From Opitutia bacterium (GTDB taxonomy: Bacteria > Verrucomicrobiota > Verrucomicrobiia > Opitutales > Opitutaceae): a stretch of DNA of 51,754 nt. Numbering within the stretch: position 1 is the stretch's first letter; every line of letters starts with the position of its first letter. Below are positions 51,538 to 51,754 of this stretch, piece by piece. The stretch covers positions 1 to 51,754 of the forward strand of contig CANJIU010000069.1 in NCBI GenBank assembly GCA_947474365.1, given 5' to 3'. The notes below the pieces were generated by a model. The model saw only the letters and a list, made by a program, of their open reading frames with translations, was not told the origin of the DNA and did no database searches. A program made the translations under genes and the position numbers.

Positions 51538-51754
51538 TCAAGTTCCAAGCTCCCGGCCCGAAGGCAGGCGAATCTCAAATTCCGTCCACCCCGGTTCGCT
51601 GGTCGCGAGCAGTGTGAGCTTGCCTCCGTGTAGCTCCACAATTTCCCAGCAAAGCGCGAGGCCAAGGCCATGACCGTGGGTATTCGTGCGGCTCGCATCG
51701 GCTCGGAAAAACCGTTCGAAGATTCGGTCGCGCAACTCGGCCTGAATCCCCGGA
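51538..51754 (-). CDS. sensor histidine kinase, C-terminal end (partial)
   Basis: Only the last 71 codons are in the window; the gene enters from the right edge. It reads PGIQAELRDRIFERFFR (G1/F region of the ATP-binding domain), then GHGLGLALCWEIVELHGG (G2 box) and SEPGWTEFEIRLPS, the end of a HATPase_c domain. This identifies a histidine kinase of the two-component type with a normal ATP lid. Sensor domain and partner regulator lie outside the window. A stretch of 123 bp lies between its stop and crcB, which converges on it. Confidence 0.93.
   Translation of the reverse strand, partial: PGIQAELRDRIFERFFRADASRTNTHGHGLGLALCWEIVELHGGKLTLLATSEPGWTEFEIRLPSGRELGT

Noticed and set aside
46214..51754. 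Second copy of the tRNA-His 3' end as an attachment site
   Set aside because: No match to the T-arm/acceptor end was found by eye downstream.
1..51754. CRISPR arrays or complete insertion sequences
   Set aside because: No regular repeat-spacer pattern, transposase or terminal repeats of the IS type were seen.

Overview
The window is GC-rich chromosomal DNA from a member of the Verrucomicrobiota, most likely Opitutaceae (Opitutus/Lacunisphaera-like). This is inferred from the TonB-dependent receptors with an N-terminal 'ELSPF..GY.ATS.LAG.R' signature, many secreted sulfatases, Tat-type 'MNRRxFL' leaders, a PVC-type CxxCH heme/HEAT protein, and tightly packed genes with ATGA/GTGA overlaps. No rRNA or universal marker is present to fix the genus.

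Positions 1-18388 (minus strand) form a polysaccharide-utilisation region. Read 5'->3' on the minus strand it has a TonB receptor (15350-18388), a second receptor with a carboxypeptidase-regulatory-like domain (12217-15132), two ceramidase-superfamily hydrolases, a third TonB receptor, a GH43 glycosidase and three formylglycine sulfatases. The last four genes are chained by exact 4-nt ATGA overlaps. Divergent to this (18508-23701, plus strand) lie two translationally coupled amidohydrolase-fold proteins, a fourth sulfatase, a HAD hydrolase and a secreted CE1-like esterase. Two 16-bp sites of the form GTAACC-N4-CGTTAC lie upstream of the receptor at 15132 and of the amidohydrolase pair, suggesting a shared regulator that is not in the window.

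Positions 23700-35200 are mostly housekeeping: CvfB-like S1 protein, SurA/PpiD-like protein without a recognisable parvulin core, small zinc-ribbon protein, TolC-like protein, membrane protein, pseudopilin, unknown one-TM protein, miaA, lipid-kinase-like protein, REC-GGDEF protein, trpA and an EEP-family hydrolase. Nested palindromes and short tandem decamers occupy several gaps.

Positions 35271-46087 are a second catabolic locus. On the minus strand are a PVC-type CxxCH protein and a HEAT-repeat protein. Diverging on the plus strand are a sugar isomerase/epimerase-like protein, a Tat-exported Gfo/Idh/MocA oxidoreductase and a GH2 glycosidase with a C-terminal F5/8-type domain, coupled by ATGA and GTGA overlaps.

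Positions 46214-50900 are accessory DNA next to a tRNA-His. They hold an orphan HsdR whose C-terminus is lost and fused into the antisense of another truncated gene, a small unknown gene pair, a controller-protein-like XRE regulator with C-box-like repeats and a probable leaderless start, and two small mobile-element-type genes. The window ends with a fluoride riboswitch and crcB/fluC, and the C-terminal end of a histidine kinase.
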